A stretch of 45,168 nt of DNA from Acidobacteriaceae bacterium (GTDB lineage Bacteria; Acidobacteriota; Terriglobia; Terriglobales; Acidobacteriaceae). The notes under the pieces are model-generated. The model searched no databases and was not told the DNA's origin. It saw only the letters and a list, made by a program, of their open reading frames with translations. The stretch's first letter is position 1. Each line of letters begins with the position of its first letter. Shown piece after piece: positions 7,560 through 16,842 of this stretch. The stretch lies in NCBI GenBank assembly GCA_003151985.1, contig PLZC01000065.1:1-45168 (forward strand), written 5' to 3'. The translations under genes and the position numbers were made by a program.

Positions 7560-8396
7560 TCATCCAGATATAGCGGCCAAAAGAGCTTCATGCTTGACCC
7601 GATGAAGGCAAAATACGTTAGCCGTTCTGAGGGAAGAGATGTCGCTAACGCGAAGACCATCGGAGTTGAAAACGCAATAGCCAAACGAAAAGAGGTATTT
7701 CAGTACGCGAAGAGCCGTTGCCCCTTCCCTCCATATCTCGACTATGAGAATCGGCAATGCTTGACGCAAAGTATGATCCATTCCTTGCAACACTATCAAT
7801 TCCGCCCCCTCTACATCGATTTTCACGAGCACGGGAGTGAATCGTTCGGTTTCGCAAAAGTAATCGATCGAAACTGTCTCTACTTGCACCTTCTTTGTGT
7901 GAGCGGTAACGCCTGCTGCTCTGCTGTTCCGTTCAAGTGTCGTCAAATCCGAGAGCAACGAGTTGTTCTGGCCAGTGAGATCCTCCACGAGGAACTCGGC
8001 GCGGCCGCAGATGTTGGACGCGGCTTTCTTAACAATCGTTACGTTCGCGTACCTAGCGACATTCGCGGCGAGGTAGGGCAGGTTTTCCTCTCCGGGCTCG
8101 AAGGCCACGACGCGTCCAGACTCCCCAACGATGTGCGCAAACAACGCGGTTAAATAGCCAATGTTCGCACCAATGTCCATGACAGTCTGTCCGGCCCCCA
8201 AGACTCTTTGGACAAACCGCAATGTGTCCTCCTCTCTCTTACTTCCGTAGAACCAATAGCCCTTATGTTTGAACACGTGAACTCGCATCGGCGACCCGGT
8301 TAGACCATGGCGAATCGTCACATTGAAGTTTCCAAAGACTCGCAGAGCCGGGATGAGTATCCGCCGCAGTGTTAGGTTGGATGCAAAATTGACCAT
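7560..8396 (-). CDS. FkbM-family SAM-dependent methyltransferase
   Basis: A 278-residue class I methyltransferase of the FkbM type, which methylates hydroxyls of sugars or other small molecules with S-adenosylmethionine. Motif I is VMDIGANIGYLTALF, followed by VVAFEPGEENLPYLAANV. The FkbM signature KIDVEGAELIVLQGM is near residues 205-220. I chose the ATG at 8396, preceded by AGAGG (8407-8403) at 6 bases. A TTG at 8447 would add 17 residues but lacks a site. In this locus it probably O-methylates a sugar of the repeat unit or chain end. It follows the GT4/sugar-transferase fusion gene after 93 bases. The C-terminus (LRTANVFCLHR) fits the family, so the gene appears whole. Confidence 0.88.
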   Translation of the reverse strand: MVNFASNLTLRRILIPALRVFGNFNVTIRHGLTGSPMRVHVFKHKGYWFYGSKREEDTLRFVQRVLGAGQTVMDIGANIGYLTALFAHIVGESGRVVAFEPGEENLPYLAANVARYANVTIVKKAASNICGRAEFLVEDLTGQNNSLLSDLTTLERNSRAAGVTAHTKKVQVETVSIDYFCETERFTPVLVKIDVEGAELIVLQGMDHTLRQALPILIVEIWREGATALRVLKYLFSFGYCVFNSDGLRVSDISSLRTANVFCLHRVKHEALLAAISG

Positions 8397-8489
8397 AAAT
8401 AACCTCTGTACACTATCGAAATGAGATTGCGCCGTTCGAAGCCGCAAGGTGCCAGCTAATTGATCGACTCATGTTGACGGCCACCGCTG

Positions 8490-10334
8490 CTAGGTTCCGT
8501 GGAATTCGGGCATAGTGGCATGGCCGGCTCGCGAGATTCCATCCCGCCGCAGCACACGCCAAGCCGTAATGACCAGGATTTTAATGTCCAGCGACAGTGA
8601 CCAGTGATCGACATACCACGTGTCTAGGGTGAATTTCTCTGCCCACGTCAACGCGTTTCGTCCGTTGATCTGTGCCCACCCAGTAATGCCCGGCATCACG
8701 TCATGCCGCTGCGCCTGTTCCGCCGAGTAGCGAGGCAAATACTCCATCAGAAGAGGTCTTGGACCCACCAGGCTCAGGTCACCACGAAGTACATTCCACA
8801 ACTGCGGCAACTCGTCCAGACTTGTAGCTCGCAGCACTCGTCCAACCCGAGTCAGCCGGACTGCATCGGGCAGCAGCTTCCCACTCGCATCGCGCCGCTC
8901 CGACATAGTGCGAAACTTCAATAGCCGGAACGGCTTTGCAAACCGGCCAGGCCTCTGCTGCCGGAACAGGACAGGGAATCCCATAGACAACCCGACAAGC
9001 GCGCTTACCCCTATGAATACAGGCGACAGAAGGATGAGTCCGCAAAGTGCGGCGCCGCGATCGAACGCTGTCTTGATCCAGAACCGCCATCCGCTCTGCC
9101 GATGGCGCAAGCCCGGCGACGGATCGGCGGCCGCCTTGAAAACACGGTCAAACTTTTCGACGCCACCGGAGATGGATAGTTCGCGGTCATGGAACGCTCT
9201 ACCGTTGTGGCCCATGGCGGCAAGCCGCTCAGGGCCGGCGTCAGCGAGTTCCTTCACCGCATCAGCAATGCTTTGTGGATTGCCCGGTTCACAGAGAACG
9301 CCGGACTGTGACTGCTTCACCAGATCGGCAGCATCGCCGCGGACCCCCATCAGGATGGGCTTTCCCGCGGCTAGGTAGGCCTGAGTCTTCGATGGGATGG
9401 TAATGCGGAACAATGGATCGTCTTTCAAGTGCACCAGTAAAACGTCTGCGCCGGCAAGGATCCCGCCCATGGCGTGCATCGGCTGTCGAGGCATGAACCT
9501 AACATTCTCGAGTTGCATTTCCTCAGCCATTCTCTCCAGCTTGGCCCGCTCCACGCCGCCACCCACGAAAAGAAACTCCGCAGTTGGCGCTGTTCGCCGG
9601 CAGATTTGCGCTGCCTGAAGCACACTCTCGAGCCCCTGGGCTGTACCCATCGTCCCGGCGAAGAGAATGCTGAACTTATCCGCGCTACCGGCCCGGCGCG
9701 CTCCAGGGTCATAATCAAACTTGAATACCGTCTCGTCGCACCAGTTGTAAATCACGTCGATCTTGTCCGGCGGAACTCCGCGTCTGGCCAATGTATCCTT
9801 GAAGCCGGGGGAGAGTACCGTGATGTGGCTAGCGCGGCGATAGACGAACTTGCACAAACTTCCCAACAAGCCAAGAACCGCTGGATTCGACATCATCCCT
9901 GAAGCGGCGACCGTGTCAGGCCAGAGATCCTGAATATCGTAAACGAAGGGTGTCCTCCGAAAGAATCCAATCACTGCCGCAGCAACTCCGACTGTAATCG
10001 GCGGATGGTAGACATACATCACGTCGGGCTTCTTGATCAAAGCTGTGCAGATGACTGCTGCCGAAATTGCAAAACTCACATAGTTCAGGGCTCGATGAAG
10101 ACCGGAATTGTTGTGACTTGGGTAAAGCGCAACGCGCAGCACATTGATACCGTCGATCTTCTCGCGTGCCCAAGGGCGTATCCGGTAGCCCGGATAAACC
10201 TTCCCCCCGGGATAGTTAGGAAAGCCGGTGAGCACTTCAACTTCATGGCCGCGTGCAACCAGTTCTCGGGCGAACAACATCCCTTTGAAGGTCGGCTCCG
10301 GCTCAAACCACTGCGTCAAAATGAGAATTTTCAT
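8490..10334 (-). CDS. Fused GT4 glycosyltransferase and polyprenyl-phosphate sugar transferase
   Basis: A 614-residue two-domain protein. Residues 1 to about 400 are a GT-B glycosyltransferase of family 4, WcaI-like: QWFEPEPTFKGMLFARELVARGHEV at the start, VYDIQDLWPD, the acceptor-binding core, and ILFAGTMGTAQGLESVLQAA in the nucleotide domain. From about 418 a bacterial sugar transferase follows: one membrane hairpin (ALCGLILLSPVFIGVSALVG), FRLLKFRTM, then DELPQLWNVLRGDLSLVGPRP and MPGITGWAQINGRN. The second half is the enzyme that starts repeat-unit synthesis by moving a sugar phosphate to undecaprenyl phosphate at the inner membrane. The first half would add a following sugar, so one polypeptide may perform the first two steps. 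No stop or frameshift separates them. This is the only intact priming transferase in the window. Confidence 0.92.
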   Translation of the reverse strand: MKILILTQWFEPEPTFKGMLFARELVARGHEVEVLTGFPNYPGGKVYPGYRIRPWAREKIDGINVLRVALYPSHNNSGLHRALNYVSFAISAAVICTALIKKPDVMYVYHPPITVGVAAAVIGFFRRTPFVYDIQDLWPDTVAASGMMSNPAVLGLLGSLCKFVYRRASHITVLSPGFKDTLARRGVPPDKIDVIYNWCDETVFKFDYDPGARRAGSADKFSILFAGTMGTAQGLESVLQAAQICRRTAPTAEFLFVGGGVERAKLERMAEEMQLENVRFMPRQPMHAMGGILAGADVLLVHLKDDPLFRITIPSKTQAYLAAGKPILMGVRGDAADLVKQSQSGVLCEPGNPQSIADAVKELADAGPERLAAMGHNGRAFHDRELSISGGVEKFDRVFKAAADPSPGLRHRQSGWRFWIKTAFDRGAALCGLILLSPVFIGVSALVGLSMGFPVLFRQQRPGRFAKPFRLLKFRTMSERRDASGKLLPDAVRLTRVGRVLRATSLDELPQLWNVLRGDLSLVGPRPLLMEYLPRYSAEQAQRHDVMPGITGWAQINGRNALTWAEKFTLDTWYVDHWSLSLDIKILVITAWRVLRRDGISRAGHATMPEFHGT

Positions 10335-10396
10335 GCGCTAAGAGGAGATCCTAATGTTACAAAGCTGGGTTCGAGCTTCGTGCCTTGCTACGAGTC

Positions 10397-11518
10397 TCAT
10401 TGCTTATGCCACACTAATCGGTTTATATAATGCACATAGCTGTGAATGATCCGTACAACCTTTTCAGACACATTGGGAATGTTGTAATCCGAAACGATTC
10501 GGAGCGCTCGGTGCTCACCGGTTGGCTGTGCCTCCAGAACCTTCAGCGCGTCCAGAACGCACTCCGGGTGAAGCCCGGTCATCATCACCGCCCCTTCTTC
10601 CATTCCTTCGGGGCGCTCGTGTGCTTCGCGGATGTTCAGCGCCCGAAAGTTGAGAATCGACGATTCTTCTGTGATGGTTCCGCTGTCTGAAAGCGTTGCC
10701 TTCGCCTTCATCATTAAATGAACGTAATCGGACAGGCTCATAGCCTTCACTAAGTGGATGTTTTCAGAGAAGGTCACGCTCTCTGCGTCAATCCGCTTCT
10801 GTGTCCGCGGATGCACGGAGACAATGACGGGCAGTTTGTATTCTGAGGCTATGGCTTCCAGGACTTTGACGAGGTTTTGAAACTGGATGGGGGAGTCGAT
10901 GTTCTCCTCCCGGTGCGCGCTCAACATGAAATAACCATCTTCAGTCAATCCCAGCCGTGTCAGAGCGTCGGACCGATCAATCTTCTGGCGATAGTATGAC
11001 AGTACTTCGTACATTGGACTGCCTGTCTTGATGATTCGATCCGGCGCGATCCCCTCGCGCAGCAAGTATGCGCGGGATATGTCGCTGTACGGCAGATTGA
11101 TGTCGCTGATATGGTCGACAATCTTCCGGTTGATCTCCTCTGGAACACGCTCATCAAAACAGCGATTTCCGGCTTCCATGTGAAAGACCGGGATTTTCAA
11201 TCGCTTGGCCGCCAACGCAGCGAGGCAACTATTCGTGTCGCCCAGTATCAGCACCGCGTCCGGCTGAACCTCGGAGAGCAGCTCACTCGATTTTGAGATC
11301 ACGAGCCCTATCGTCTCGGCCGCATTCTTTCCCGCCACCTGGAGAAAATAGTCGGGCCGGCGAATCTCCAGATCCTCGAAGAATACCTGGTTCAGCTCAT
11401 AGTCATAGTTCTGACCGGTGTGAATGAGTACGTGTTCCGTGTAACGGTCCAATGCTGCAATCACCCGAGACAAACGAATGATTTCCGGCCGAGTGCCCAA
11501 AATCGTTGCGACCTTCAT
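10397..11518 (-). CDS. capG: UDP-N-acetyl-L-fucosamine synthase, WecB-like 2-epimerase (CapG/WbjD/FnlC)
   Basis: A 373-residue non-hydrolysing UDP-GlcNAc 2-epimerase family protein. The start is TILGTRPEIIRLSRVI; further motifs are HTGQNYDYELNQVFFEDL, GDTNSCLAA, FHMEAGNRCFDERVPEEINR, SAHREENID, and DSGTITEESSILNF. Its place directly after capE and capF identifies the substrate: it inverts C2 of UDP-2-acetamido-2,6-dideoxy-L-talose to give UDP-L-FucNAc, the third step of the pathway known from Staphylococcus aureus Cap5E/F/G and Pseudomonas WbjB/C/D. The start codon overlaps the capF stop by 4 bases (ATGA), showing translational coupling. Length is normal. General WecB (UDP-ManNAc) activity remains possible, and with the dehydrogenase at 525-1871 would give UDP-ManNAcA. 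Confidence 0.9.
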   Translation of the reverse strand: MKVATILGTRPEIIRLSRVIAALDRYTEHVLIHTGQNYDYELNQVFFEDLEIRRPDYFLQVAGKNAAETIGLVISKSSELLSEVQPDAVLILGDTNSCLAALAAKRLKIPVFHMEAGNRCFDERVPEEINRKIVDHISDINLPYSDISRAYLLREGIAPDRIIKTGSPMYEVLSYYRQKIDRSDALTRLGLTEDGYFMLSAHREENIDSPIQFQNLVKVLEAIASEYKLPVIVSVHPRTQKRIDAESVTFSENIHLVKAMSLSDYVHLMMKAKATLSDSGTITEESSILNFRALNIREAHERPEGMEEGAVMMTGLHPECVLDALKVLEAQPTGEHRALRIVSDYNIPNVSEKVVRIIHSYVHYINRLVWHKQ

Positions 11519-12666
11519 GCTTTGCCCACCAGCACAGACTTGGTTTGAACCTCGGAATCGACGGGAAGGTAGTAGGTATCCGGGCGATTCGGATCGAATA
11601 TCTCACTCGACCAGAACAGGGTCACCATTTCTCCCGTGCCTACGTTGGTGATCGAGTGCGTGAATCCGGGCGGAATGTCGATCACCTGGTACGCATTGCC
11701 CGTCACGGGATATTCTTCGATCAGACCACCTTCAACGGCTCTCATCCGGATCAAGCCGTCACCTTGCACTACGAAGAATTTCTCTGTCTTGGTGTGGTGA
11801 TAGTGGTTCCCCCGCGTCACCCCAGGCTTGGTTCTGGAGACGAAGATCTGTCCAAAGTGCTTCGCTTTGATGAATTCCGCCAGGCTGCCGCGGGCGTCGG
11901 ACTTTATCTCCAGGTTGTGCCGTCGCGCAGCCGGCGGAACATACGATAGATATGTCGCATAGAGCGCCCGGTTGAACCAATCTGTAAAATCCGGAAGAAC
12001 CAGTGTGCTCCTCATCTCATGAAACGCCTGAATTCTGCCTGCGAGATCGCCGAGCTGAATAGAGTAGACCGGAATCTCCGCGCCCGTCTCGGCTTCACTC
12101 TTCCTCCCATCTATCTCCGTCAAGAATGCCGCCACAACATCGTCCACGTAGCTCAGTTCCACCTTCCGCGCAGGGTCCGAGACGGCGATGGGCAGGTCGT
12201 TCGCAATGTTGTGGCAAAAGGTTGCTGTCACTGAGTTGTAATTGGCCCGGCACCATTTGCCGAACAGATTCTTCAGGCGGTAGATCCGGACACAGGCTCC
12301 GGTCTCCGAGGCAAATTGCCGCAGCGCGTCCTCCGCCTTCGCTTTGCTCACTCCGTAGGGATTGTCCAATTCGGCCTGGATCGAGGAACTGAAGACGATC
12401 TTCGGAGAGTGCCTGCCTTCCCGCAGGATCTGACACACATACTCCGACAGCCCTGCATTCCCCGTCTCAAAGTCGATCGGATTATGCGGCCGATTGACGC
12501 CGGCCAGATGGAAGATCACGTCGGCCTCAAGCAGCGAGTTCCTTAGGTCCTCGGCCGAATCCCCTTGATCAAAGATCGTGGTCTCGCAGTCCTTGCGCTC
12601 AAGCAGATGAACCGCCAGATTGCGGCCCAGGAACCCCCGTCCGCCTGTGATGAGAATCCTCGTCAC
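11515..12666 (-). CDS. capF: Bifunctional 3-epimerase/4-reductase CapF (WbjC/FnlB)
   Basis: A 383-residue CapF-type enzyme, the second step of UDP-L-FucNAc synthesis. The N-terminal SDR domain has ILITGGRGFLGRNLAVHLL, FHLAGVNRPHN, and NPYGVSKAKAEDALR with the YxxxK pair. The C-terminal cupin domain has FGQIFVSRTKPGVTRGNHYH and HTKTEKFFVVQGDG with histidine metal ligands, then IPPGFTHSITNVG. The start is taken as GTG at 12666-12664, whose last two bases overlap the capE stop (GTGA). The longer frame from 12705 reads inside capE. SDR plus cupin is the diagnostic CapF arrangement. Flanked by capE and capG, it leaves little doubt about the pathway. Confidence 0.92.
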   Translation of the reverse strand: MTRILITGGRGFLGRNLAVHLLERKDCETTIFDQGDSAEDLRNSLLEADVIFHLAGVNRPHNPIDFETGNAGLSEYVCQILREGRHSPKIVFSSSIQAELDNPYGVSKAKAEDALRQFASETGACVRIYRLKNLFGKWCRANYNSVTATFCHNIANDLPIAVSDPARKVELSYVDDVVAAFLTEIDGRKSEAETGAEIPVYSIQLGDLAGRIQAFHEMRSTLVLPDFTDWFNRALYATYLSYVPPAARRHNLEIKSDARGSLAEFIKAKHFGQIFVSRTKPGVTRGNHYHHTKTEKFFVVQGDGLIRMRAVEGGLIEEYPVTGNAYQVIDIPPGFTHSITNVGTGEMVTLFWSSEIFDPNRPDTYYLPVDSEVQTKSVLVGKA

Positions 12667-13700
12667 GCCAGCACCGCCTTGCCCTTCATGACATCCTGCA
12701 CACACTGCAGCTTCAGCAGCAAGTTCATCATCGCCTCCACATCCAGCAACTCCGTGTTGTGGGAATTGTAGTCAATGGCTTTGGAAACCTCGGTTCTTCC
12801 CTTGCTAAAAAAGCTCGAATAGTTTAGATCCCGCGCATCGACCGGCACCCGGTAGTAATCGCCAAGGTCTTCGGCTTGGGCCATCTCTTCGCGGTTCAAG
12901 AGCGTTTCATAGAGTTTCTCGCCGTGCCGCGTACCGATGACCCGAACCTCATTCTCCGCATTCAGAAGCCGCAGCAGTCCTTGCGCCAGAGTACCGATGG
13001 TTGCCGACGGAGCTTTTTGTACAAAAATGTCCCCAGGCGCGCCGTGCGAGAATGCGTAGAGTACAAGGTCCACCGCTCCCTCAATGGTCATCATGAAGCG
13101 AGTCATATTCGGATCAGTCACGGTTAGTGGATCTCCAGCCAAAATCTGATTCAAGAATAGCGGAATCACCGATCCTCGGGAGGCCATGACGTTTCCATAA
13201 CGTGTCCCGCAGAAGATTGTAGATGTTTCCCCGAACATTCGTGCCTTCGCCACCATGCACTTCTCCATCAACGCCTTCGACATTCCCATTGCGTTGACCG
13301 GATACACGGCTTTGTCAGTGCTCAGCACGATCACTTTTTTGACGCCGAAAGCAAGCGCCGCCTTCATGACATTCTCAGCGCCAAACGTGTTTGTCAGTAC
13401 AGCTTCGACTGGAAAGAACTCACACGACGGGACCTGTTTCAGCGCCGCCGCATGAAACACGAAGTCCACGCCATGCATTGCCTGATGAACGCTGTCGTAA
13501 TTACGCACATCGCCGATGTAAAACTTCACCGCAGCGTTCTTCAGCCGCCCCCGCATGTCGTCTTGCTTCTTCTCATCCCGGCTGAAAATACGAATCTCAC
13601 CAAAGCCAACCTTGGCAGCTGTATCGACCACGGCATTACCAAACGTGCCCGTGCCGCCGGTAATTAGAAGGGTCTTTCCCGCAAATATACTTAAGTCCAT
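12663..13700 (-). CDS. capE: UDP-GlcNAc 4,6-dehydratase/5-epimerase CapE (WbjB/FnlA)
   Basis: A 345-residue SDR enzyme that starts UDP-L-FucNAc synthesis by 4,6-dehydration and C5 epimerisation of UDP-GlcNAc. Visible: LLITGGTGTFGNAVVDTA (NADP binding), IFSRDEKKQDDMRGRL, YIGDVRNYDSV, VFHAAALKQVPSCEFFPVEA, LSTDKAVYPVNAMGMSKALM with catalytic residues, GTRYGNVMASRGSVIPLF and GTRHGEKLYETLL. These match CapE closely. The frame is open back to 13799, but family proteins start shortly before the glycine motif. I chose ATG at 13700; a GTG four codons upstream with GGAG before it is an equally good alternative. It overlaps capF by 4 bases and is first of the capEFG set. It differs from the larger membrane dehydratase at 40904-42922, so the locus carries two 4,6-dehydratases. 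Confidence 0.93.
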   Translation of the reverse strand: MDLSIFAGKTLLITGGTGTFGNAVVDTAAKVGFGEIRIFSRDEKKQDDMRGRLKNAAVKFYIGDVRNYDSVHQAMHGVDFVFHAAALKQVPSCEFFPVEAVLTNTFGAENVMKAALAFGVKKVIVLSTDKAVYPVNAMGMSKALMEKCMVAKARMFGETSTIFCGTRYGNVMASRGSVIPLFLNQILAGDPLTVTDPNMTRFMMTIEGAVDLVLYAFSHGAPGDIFVQKAPSATIGTLAQGLLRLLNAENEVRVIGTRHGEKLYETLLNREEMAQAEDLGDYYRVPVDARDLNYSSFFSKGRTEVSKAIDYNSHNTELLDVEAMMNLLLKLQCVQDVMKGKAVLA

Positions 13701-13962
13701 CTCTTCATCCACGCTTTCTCCCGGGTAAGCCATTGCAAGTAATCCCCGGGCGGTATTGCTCCGCTCACATTTCGGAACTGGTCTAATAATCTCACTCAAT
13801 GGCTGCGGAATATCCCTCAGGAGCTAACCAGGATTCTATGCGATTTTTACGCCACACTTAAAGCTGGGCCATTTCAAGACCTATTGCATGAGACCGCTTC
13901 GAAGTCCACCGAGGCGATAGGAGATCTATCTCGTCGACGCAGGCATTCCGCAGCCACGCGGA

Positions 13963-16680
13963 TCACTTCCCTAGCGTGATCGCCGTCAGCTTCACACTCC
14001 CTGGTCCTGACGCCTTCACCGCCAACCTGTTTTCTCCCGCCCTCAGCGCTGGTGCACGATTGGCAGGCACAGTCCGAAGCAGAACCCCGTTCCGGTCGAA
14101 GAGTCGAATCGGCCCTTCTCCCCAATATTCGGCGTAATCTCCCGTCTCCATCTCTCCGGGAATCGCGATCTTCACCGAGCCTGCCGAAATCTCAATGTCC
14201 TTCAACACACTGCTCCGCTCCTCGAGTGCCTCTACCAGACGGATCCGGCAACGTACGCCGCTGCCCTTTGCGTAACGCATCCAACGTAGGTTGAGAGCAA
14301 CCACGTTCCCGTAATTGAACCCGTACATGGCCGCCTTAAACGAATAGTTCGAAGGGGCCGGCCGGAACTCGGCCAGCATCCTGCTTGTCCCGGGCTCGGG
14401 CAGGATGACCGTCTTGAGACCCCGAAAGTCCAAATCGATGTAGTAGTCGCGATAGGTTTTTCCGCCAGCTTCCAGTTGAACATTCAGCACGGAACTTTCG
14501 CCAGAAGCCTGCGCAGACCCCTCGACTTCCAGTTGCACTGCCAGTGCGCGGTGCCTTGTCAGGTCGAGCGCCCTGCCCGGCGTCCGGTCACTTGGCCCAA
14601 CCATGAAAACGCTGTCTGTATCCTGCACCGCCTTGCTCAACTCGACGCGCTGCACAAGCGCGCCGGGCATCGCATCCTGAGCGCCCGGCGGTCGGATTTC
14701 AACCGGCGGTTGGCCCCGCAGCAACGGAATATTCACCGGATCGCCGGTAGAGGCTAGTTCCGGCACTACTTGGAACCGGAACTTCAGCGGCTGCACTTCG
14801 AATTGGTTCTCTAACGTGATCTCTCCCGGTATAACCATCCGTTTCGCGTCGTACCGAATTGGGTGAAACTCTCCCCGCCCCGTCATGTGCCACTCGCCCT
14901 GCGCCAACTGTTCGCGCACTGCCTTTGGCACCGCGCCGCTCAACCGCAATTGCTCATACTCGCCGAGCAGTTTCAGCATTACCTCGGTACGGCCGTTCGC
15001 GTGTAGGGCACTCAAACTCGTTTCAAGAGACAACGCCGAGTCCAGCGCCAGCATTCGCGCCGCGTAGTATTCCAGTTCGTCGGGGGTGGTTGCAGGGTGA
15101 TCCGGTGCATCTTGGAGGAATCCCACCCAGCCCAGCTCTGCCGGCAGAAAATTGTCATGGTAGAAATGCCAAGAATCAGCAATTTTATGATAATCAAAAT
15201 ACTGTTTCACCCCCACCGCAGCAAAGTCATCGCAGGTGCCGCGGGAGAAAATATGCCACGTCCAGTGCGTTGTGCCCGAACCCTGCACTAGCAGGTCGCG
15301 CTTCGACCGCTCCAATATCTGCGACTGCTGCACACCTACCCAGTACCAGGACGGCCCGTCCGCACTATTCAATTCCCCACCGTCCAAATAGATCATGTCG
15401 AAGCCTACGCGGTTGATCACTCCGGCCACGCGATCCGAAATGGCGCCTGCGAGCGGCGATCGCAGATCCGCCAGATATGCGCCGTCCCGCTCTGCCAGAT
15501 GTAGGATTTTCGCGCCGGTCTTATGCAGCACGGCCTTCGTTCCCGTGAACCCGCGCTCGCACTGGAGAAACTTCGCGCCGTTGATTCGGCTACAGCGAAT
15601 GATCTCATCGTCGATCACAATGTCGGAGGGGCCTGCTGCCATCGGAGAACCTGCCAAGGCCAACGTCGCTACAGCTTCCGTCGCCGTTTCGCTCACATCC
15701 GTCGCGAGGGTGGCTTGGCCGTCCTTGAGCAACCCAGGATTCGGTTTCGGTCTCACCAGTGGATCGTCCTTCCTCACGAAGCTAGTCAGCATGTGCATGC
15801 CGACTTTAAGTCCTGCCGCGTGGCACTTGTCAATCACTGATTTGAGGCTAGCCTCGCCACGGGAAAAGCTCTTAAGATTAATTGGATACGACCCAAGCGA
15901 CGCCGACCAAGTGTCAGAGTATATGAGGATGTAACGGAATCCGCCCATCTTCGCATAGCGAATCGTCTCGTCCGCGTTGGCTTCGGTAAGGTCGGTAAAG
16001 AGATAGCTTGTGCGTGCGTCCATCGAAAGCTTGGCCCAGGTTCCGTCAATCGTCGAGGAGGGAAGCTGAAAATCATGTTCCACTTTTTGCACGATCTCCA
16101 GGAACCGCGGCGTGGGCACGGCGATTAGCGCAATGCGTTGACCCTCCATGGAGAATTCGGGGTAAACAGACGCCGACATCACCGAGCCCGCAATCTCGGG
16201 ATCCACCCGCTCGCCCAGCCCCATGAGGCAGACGGCGAAATCGCCGTCCCACTGCACGCCAAGCACTCTGCCTGTATTTGCCAAGGCAGTGCTGAGTTGC
16301 ATCAGACGGACTTCTTCGATGCCATCTCCTTGAACTCCCGCCAACTCGACCATGATGTAATCTTCCAACGCGGTGATGCGATAGTCCGCAGAGACACCCG
16401 AAATCCCAAAGGTGACATGAAACAGGCCGGCACGCTGCTCAACGGCCGAGGTTGGGAATCGCTGGCCACCTTTTCTGACTGTCGCGAAGGGTAGTCTCGT
16501 CGGACGCAATTGTTCCTTCCCATTCTGCTTCTCGATAAGGCTGCTTATCACGCCATCTGACCCGATCACGAGTCTGGCTACGGAGGTCTCGAACACGAAG
16601 TTTTCCGCCCGCGCGACATTCGCCGCCGCAAAAGCTAGAGCCAACGCCAGAATCAGCCTCGTGCCGGCAACTCTTCCCAT
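13963..16680 (-). CDS. Secreted glycoside-hydrolase-like protein, unassigned
   Basis: A 905-residue exported protein of unrecognised family. A signal peptide is clear (MGRVAGTRLILALALAFAAA, cleavage after A25). Residues about 26-205 look like a beta-sandwich as in GH31/36-type N-domains. About 225-560 looks like a TIM barrel: GGFRYILIYSDTW, KSVIDKCHAAGLKVGMHMLT, then GFDMIYLDGGELNSADG, where D433 and E436 are candidate catalytic or sugar-binding acids. Inserted at about 345-395 is a small beta domain (DIVIDDEIIRCSRINGAKFL, CERGFTGTKAVLHKTGA) resembling modules seen in many surface and phage proteins. The C-terminal half appears all-beta. GAGGA lies 7 bases before the ATG. Placed between glycosyltransferase and FucNAc genes, it may trim, release or degrade the polymer in the periplasm or outside, but activity is unproven. 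Confidence 0.7.
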   Translation of the reverse strand: MGRVAGTRLILALALAFAAANVARAENFVFETSVARLVIGSDGVISSLIEKQNGKEQLRPTRLPFATVRKGGQRFPTSAVEQRAGLFHVTFGISGVSADYRITALEDYIMVELAGVQGDGIEEVRLMQLSTALANTGRVLGVQWDGDFAVCLMGLGERVDPEIAGSVMSASVYPEFSMEGQRIALIAVPTPRFLEIVQKVEHDFQLPSSTIDGTWAKLSMDARTSYLFTDLTEANADETIRYAKMGGFRYILIYSDTWSASLGSYPINLKSFSRGEASLKSVIDKCHAAGLKVGMHMLTSFVRKDDPLVRPKPNPGLLKDGQATLATDVSETATEAVATLALAGSPMAAGPSDIVIDDEIIRCSRINGAKFLQCERGFTGTKAVLHKTGAKILHLAERDGAYLADLRSPLAGAISDRVAGVINRVGFDMIYLDGGELNSADGPSWYWVGVQQSQILERSKRDLLVQGSGTTHWTWHIFSRGTCDDFAAVGVKQYFDYHKIADSWHFYHDNFLPAELGWVGFLQDAPDHPATTPDELEYYAARMLALDSALSLETSLSALHANGRTEVMLKLLGEYEQLRLSGAVPKAVREQLAQGEWHMTGRGEFHPIRYDAKRMVIPGEITLENQFEVQPLKFRFQVVPELASTGDPVNIPLLRGQPPVEIRPPGAQDAMPGALVQRVELSKAVQDTDSVFMVGPSDRTPGRALDLTRHRALAVQLEVEGSAQASGESSVLNVQLEAGGKTYRDYYIDLDFRGLKTVILPEPGTSRMLAEFRPAPSNYSFKAAMYGFNYGNVVALNLRWMRYAKGSGVRCRIRLVEALEERSSVLKDIEISAGSVKIAIPGEMETGDYAEYWGEGPIRLFDRNGVLLRTVPANRAPALRAGENRLAVKASGPGSVKLTAITLGK

Positions 16681-16779
16681 AGAGCATCCTCACTATCACA
16701 AATGGACGTTTTAAGTCCCGGAGCCAAACTAATAGCCTTTACTGAAACTCAGGAACCGGGTGCGATTTACGGGTCACTT

Positions 16780-16799
16780 GATGTTTTCTGAAAAACATC
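16780..16799. repeat. Perfect 8-bp inverted repeat between transcription blocks
   Basis: GATGTTTT (16780-16787), loop CTGA, AAAACATC (16792-16799). It lies 43 bases downstream of the stop of the glycosyltransferase gene at 16843 and about 100 bases upstream of the secreted hydrolase-like gene. On the minus strand it is not followed by a T-run, so it is not a standard intrinsic terminator. It could be an operator, an mRNA-stabilising hairpin or a weak terminator. Confidence 0.4.
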
Positions 16800-16842
16800 A
16801 CTTCCACCACAGGCATGAGTCTCTGAAGCCGTGGGGTGCCCG

